The notes under the pieces: model-generated
What the model saw: the letters and a program-made list of their open reading frames with translations, nothing else
Told to the model about the DNA's origin: nothing
Databases searched by the model: none
Part shown: positions 25,618-26,019 of the stretch, piece after piece
How the letters are laid out: the number at the start of each line of letters is the position of its first letter
Numbering within the stretch: position 1 is the first letter of the stretch
Translations under genes and position numbers: made by a program
NCBI RefSeq assembly: GCF_001186125.1
Contig: NW_014040289.1
Coordinates: 1-26,019 of the forward strand
Length of the DNA stretch: 26,019 nt
Direction of reading: 5' to 3'
Source: Sphaeroforma arctica JP610
Lineage: Eukaryota; Opisthokonta; Ichthyosporea; Ichthyophonida

Positions 25618-26019
25618 GATAGGTCGTCGGGAGTGTGCTGGTCAAGACTATGACAACAAGGGAAGGTAGATGGTAAGTCTATGGGCTAGGGGAAGTTATA
25701 AATGTACCATAGGAAGTATGGCAGTCTAGTGAAGTGTATACGCATGTGAGTTTATATGGTATTATCTATCTTTATAGGTAGGGAGATAGTTGATGAGGAG
25801 TATTCCTTCGGTATGAATGATCCCTCGGGATCTTCGATAGATCTATACCCGCGGAGCGGGAAAGACTTTCAACCCTCGGGGGAATCTATTATAGGGGGCG
25901 TAGTCGAGATACTATTTTGTGTAGGGGGCAAGTAAAAAGGTTGATGTATAGGCCGACGGCGTAATGCGGAAAGTAGTAAAAGTAAATAAGATCACTCTCT
26001 GGGCACCCACCCAACCCCC

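Larger units (their letters stand above)
23150..26019. other. gene-poor region with GC-rich mini-hairpins
   Basis: No open frame of useful length and no recognised gene. The texture differs from the rest: words such as ATAGATGTGCG, TAGATA and TATAG recur, G-rich blocks dominate the plus strand at about 24840-25250, and short perfect GC hairpins are scattered through it: CCCCGAAGGGG at 23263 nested in GAAGCG/CGCTTC (23246-23287), GGAGGG/CCCTCC (23298-23317), TCCCTG/CAGGGA (23714-23727), GTGGAC/GTCCAC (24841-24854), GATCCC/GGGATC (25819-25832) and CCCGC/GCGGG (25848-25860). Such hairpins in AT-rich DNA are typical of fungal and protist mitochondrial genomes. The boundary is approximate. It may be inserted organellar DNA, an assembly join or an unknown nuclear repeat. 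Confidence 0.5.

Noticed and set aside
25827-25850. tRNA-like hairpin with a TTCGATA loop
   Set aside because: The loop and stem resemble a T arm, but the invariant closing pair is reversed and no matching acceptor stem or anticodon arm could be laid out.
26000-26019. C-rich end as a telomeric repeat
   Set aside because: Too short and irregular; no repeated unit can be defined.

Overview
The window looks like nuclear DNA of an intron-rich unicellular eukaryote. Genes have GT-AG introns of about 250 to 1200 bp, intergenic DNA is full of (TA)n, (TG)n and (CT)n microsatellites, and the standard code fits all reconstructed genes. HUS1 and the small DMAC1/TMEM261-like gene point to an opisthokont-type gene set, while the QPRT reads most like yeast Bna6. 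An ichthyosporean or similar holozoan protist is my best guess; this is inference and was not checked against any database.

Layout. 1-1216: microsatellites and two local duplications. 1217-5637 (+): complete seven-exon HUS1, a DNA-damage checkpoint clamp subunit (279 aa). 5650-6350: weak traces of a Ty1/copia-type fossil. 9471-6383 (-): complete six-exon QPRT, the quinolinate phosphoribosyltransferase of NAD synthesis (291 aa), convergent with HUS1. 10058-9645 (-): a BED-type zinc-finger ORF. 12509-11198 (-): a glutamine-rich gene of at least three exons. About 13180-13480: a second copia-like fossil scrap. 14686-15460: a 775-bp element with terminal inverted repeats of about 50 bp. 16134-19591 (+): a four-exon, 654-aa serine-rich protein with basophilic phosphosite repeats and a PDZ-ligand-like C terminus. 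21164-22862 (+): a three-exon, 95-aa, two-helix DMAC1/TMEM261-like protein. About 23150-26019: a stretch of different character, with no gene I recognise but many tiny GC-rich hairpins, reminiscent of organellar DNA.

Main unusual observation. Decayed partial copies of exons, usually including the splice junction, lie in the introns beside the exons they came from. At least four HUS1 exons show this (1, 3, 5 and 6, with a short case at exon 2). QPRT intron 2 carries a copy of its exon 2 donor region. The DMAC1-like intron 1 carries a 29-bp minisatellite of about 14 copies that appears to grow out of the exon 1/donor junction. Several copies stay open in the original frame, and the HUS1 exon 1 copy differs mostly at synonymous positions. 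I read this as intron growth by local tandem duplication of splice junctions, with possible alternative exons.

The genes do not form an operon-like unit. HUS1 acts in checkpoint signalling, QPRT in NAD synthesis and the DMAC1-like protein probably in mitochondrial complex I assembly.
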